Shown here in pieces: positions 62,661-64,000 of a stretch of 64,000 bases of DNA. Numbering within the stretch: the first letter of the stretch is position 1; each line of letters begins with the position of its first letter. Source of the stretch: Crotophaga sulcirostris (Eukaryota > Chordata > Aves > Cuculiformes > Crotophagidae). A program made the position numbers and the translations under genes. The stretch lies in NCBI GenBank assembly GCA_013397455.1, contig VYZB01000172.1, positions 434,001 to 498,000 of the forward strand. The letters are read 5' to 3'. The notes beneath the pieces were generated by a model. That model had not been told where the DNA came from. It did no database searches and was given only the letters and a program-made list of their open reading frames with translations.

Positions 62661-63839
62661 TTCTTACCTCATGAAACAGGGAAAACGGAAGTGCTACCCT
62701 ATTTCATATCTGGGCTGTTCTTTATTATATTATACTTTTAATAAGTAACTTTTTATTCATCTTCTTCCTAAGGGACATACAGACCTTGTCACGTTTGTGC
62801 CACTTCCCACACACCCTCAGGTCACCATACTTGCCATTGCTTCTCCTGCTCTGCACTTTAGTGTGACATACAGAGAAAACATATCTGGGTCTTAATATCA
62901 CCAGTTATACTGGTTCAAAACTGGGTACATTGCTGCTATACCAGACCTCTCCCTGTTGAGACAGCATCACAAGTCATCTGTAGGTTATGAGGACATGCAG
63001 GTCTAGCTGCAGGTCTAATTTTTCCTGGCTTATTCCTAGACGACTCTGGGGTCAGGTCATATATAACAAAAGCACCAAAGTGACAATAATTGTGCAGTTT
63101 CCACTGCGCACTGACAACATTTAGAAGTGAACTACACCCATGGAGGTCTCTGCTACTCAGCTGGTTGTTGCACCCTTTCTCTTTCTGTCCAGTCACCAGC
63201 TCTTATCATCTAGTAGTGACTTTCTGAAGGAAATCTCCTCAGCAGGTTGTGACAGGCATTGAAACTCCTGTCGATTAGATGGGAGGTTTGGACTTTCAGC
63301 TAGACTGTAGCAGCTAGCGACATTTGGGCCCAGATTTAGAAAAGAGAAGGAAAGTAAATATTACAGACTGAGCCTGGAGATAAAAAGAATAATTGTAGTA
63401 CAGTCATGCAGGCTTACATAGAAATAGAGCTAGGGATTGTATTTGTCCATCACTGAACAATAAAGCAGCTAGCAGTGCTAAACGCAAGATTAATTTACAT
63501 TCTCCTACTCTGTCCAAGTGTTACATTAAATACACAGAGCAAAATCATGAACTAACAAAAGAAAAACAATAAGTGGGCATAATTGAAGTATTAAACCAAT
63601 CCTTTAATTTTTCTTTGTAAATACCTCCTGCTTTTTCAGAACTTTCCAAGAAACGTTGCTGTTCATGGACTTCTACGAACTGTCTCACTGGTCATGCACG
63701 TGGCACTCGAAATAAGGCTCTTAATTTTCTCAGTACATATTCAAAGGCAGCTTTCAGCAAGCATATCCCAACAGGGCCCTGTGGGTTATCTGCGATGTGT
63801 TTTCTTCACGGTTGCTATTTATCAGGAAGCAGCCCCTAA
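62661..63839. other. Noncoding DNA, no gene recognised
   Basis: Unique AT-rich sequence; the largest frame is 86 codons (62936-63196 minus) with no recognisable product. No simple repeat of note. Confidence 0.6.
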
Positions 63840-64000
63840 TCCTGCAAGCATGACCTAAATTCTCCACTTCTGGATGTATGACCTTGAAATTGGCTGTATC
63901 TTTTCGCTCAGAAAAGTCCAGCCTTATCAGCTAATTCAGCTCAGTCTGTAGAACTAAACTCCCCTTATTATTTTTCACCTTTATGTCATACACAAATTTT
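63840..64000 (-). repeat. Old CR1-family RT fragment running off the window
   Basis: Read as antisense LINE, the end TTTATGTCATACACAAATTTT matches the complement of the FADDTK motif ('tttgtgtcatctgcaaatttt'). The bases before it, CCAGCCTTATCAGCTAATTCAGCTC then AGTCTGTAGAAC, CCCTTATTATTTTTCACC, fit the adjoining block 'ccagcttaccaagcgatccagatcgctctgtatcag..cttcattatttaccac'. Start is approximate; the element should continue beyond base 64000. Confidence 0.6.

Noticed and set aside
1..64000. CRISPR arrays, operons, tRNA or rRNA genes
   Set aside because: No regularly spaced repeats and no bacterial gene organisation. I did not see a cloverleaf with A and B boxes or any rRNA sequence, although a weak tRNA-derived relic could escape reading by eye.

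Overview
The window looks like a stretch of a bird nuclear chromosome with no recognisable host protein-coding exon. The case for a bird is the set of CR1 LINE fragments. They carry the CR1 reverse-transcriptase reading frame and end in the avian-type tail ATTCTATGATTCT (antisense AGAATCATAGAATCA). A solo endogenous-retrovirus LTR is nested in one of them. The sequence is AT-leaning and stop-rich in all frames. Apart from the LINE remnants, the longest open frames are about 110 to 145 codons, which chance allows in 64 kb on two strands. The species cannot be named; the style of the CR1 tail at 24 kb suggests, weakly, a non-galliform bird. The region is best read as a gene desert or the inside of a very large intron.

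Layout. 375-1075: 5'-truncated CR1 on the minus strand with a readable RT C-terminus. 1076-12734: unique noncoding DNA with short tandem and simple repeats. 12735-14165: a very decayed CR1-type LINE on the plus strand. 17196-17632: CR1 3' end on the plus strand. 19215-21988: the longest LINE here, a plus-strand CR1 with endonuclease and RT remnants and an internal deletion, split by a 758-bp solo LTR (20749-21506) with a perfect 5-bp target duplication. 24044-24142: short CR1 tail on the minus strand. 32589-33014: a possible second, older LTR. 39562-40818: minus-strand CR1 with most of the RT domain, a mutated catalytic motif and a deleted tail. 42048-42163: a perfect 57-bp tandem duplication. 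55250-55700: a GC-rich patch. 50228-50290, 61238-61316, 62563-62660 and 63840-64000: short pieces resembling old amniote-wide CR1-family sequence, the last running off the window edge.

How the parts relate. There is no operon or pathway here. What can be read is a history of insertions: very old CR1-family fragments (12.7-14.2, 50, 61-64 kb), younger bird-type CR1 copies (0.4-1, 17, 19-22, 24, 39-41 kb), and finally the solo LTR inside the CR1 at 20.7 kb. That LTR keeps its ends, target duplication, a TATA-like box, a polyadenylation signal and CpG sites. I did not find a convincing new biological system. The most solid observations are the nested LTR, the 57-bp duplication, and the old CR1-family pieces that remain recognisable, which could reflect purifying selection on former LINE sequence.
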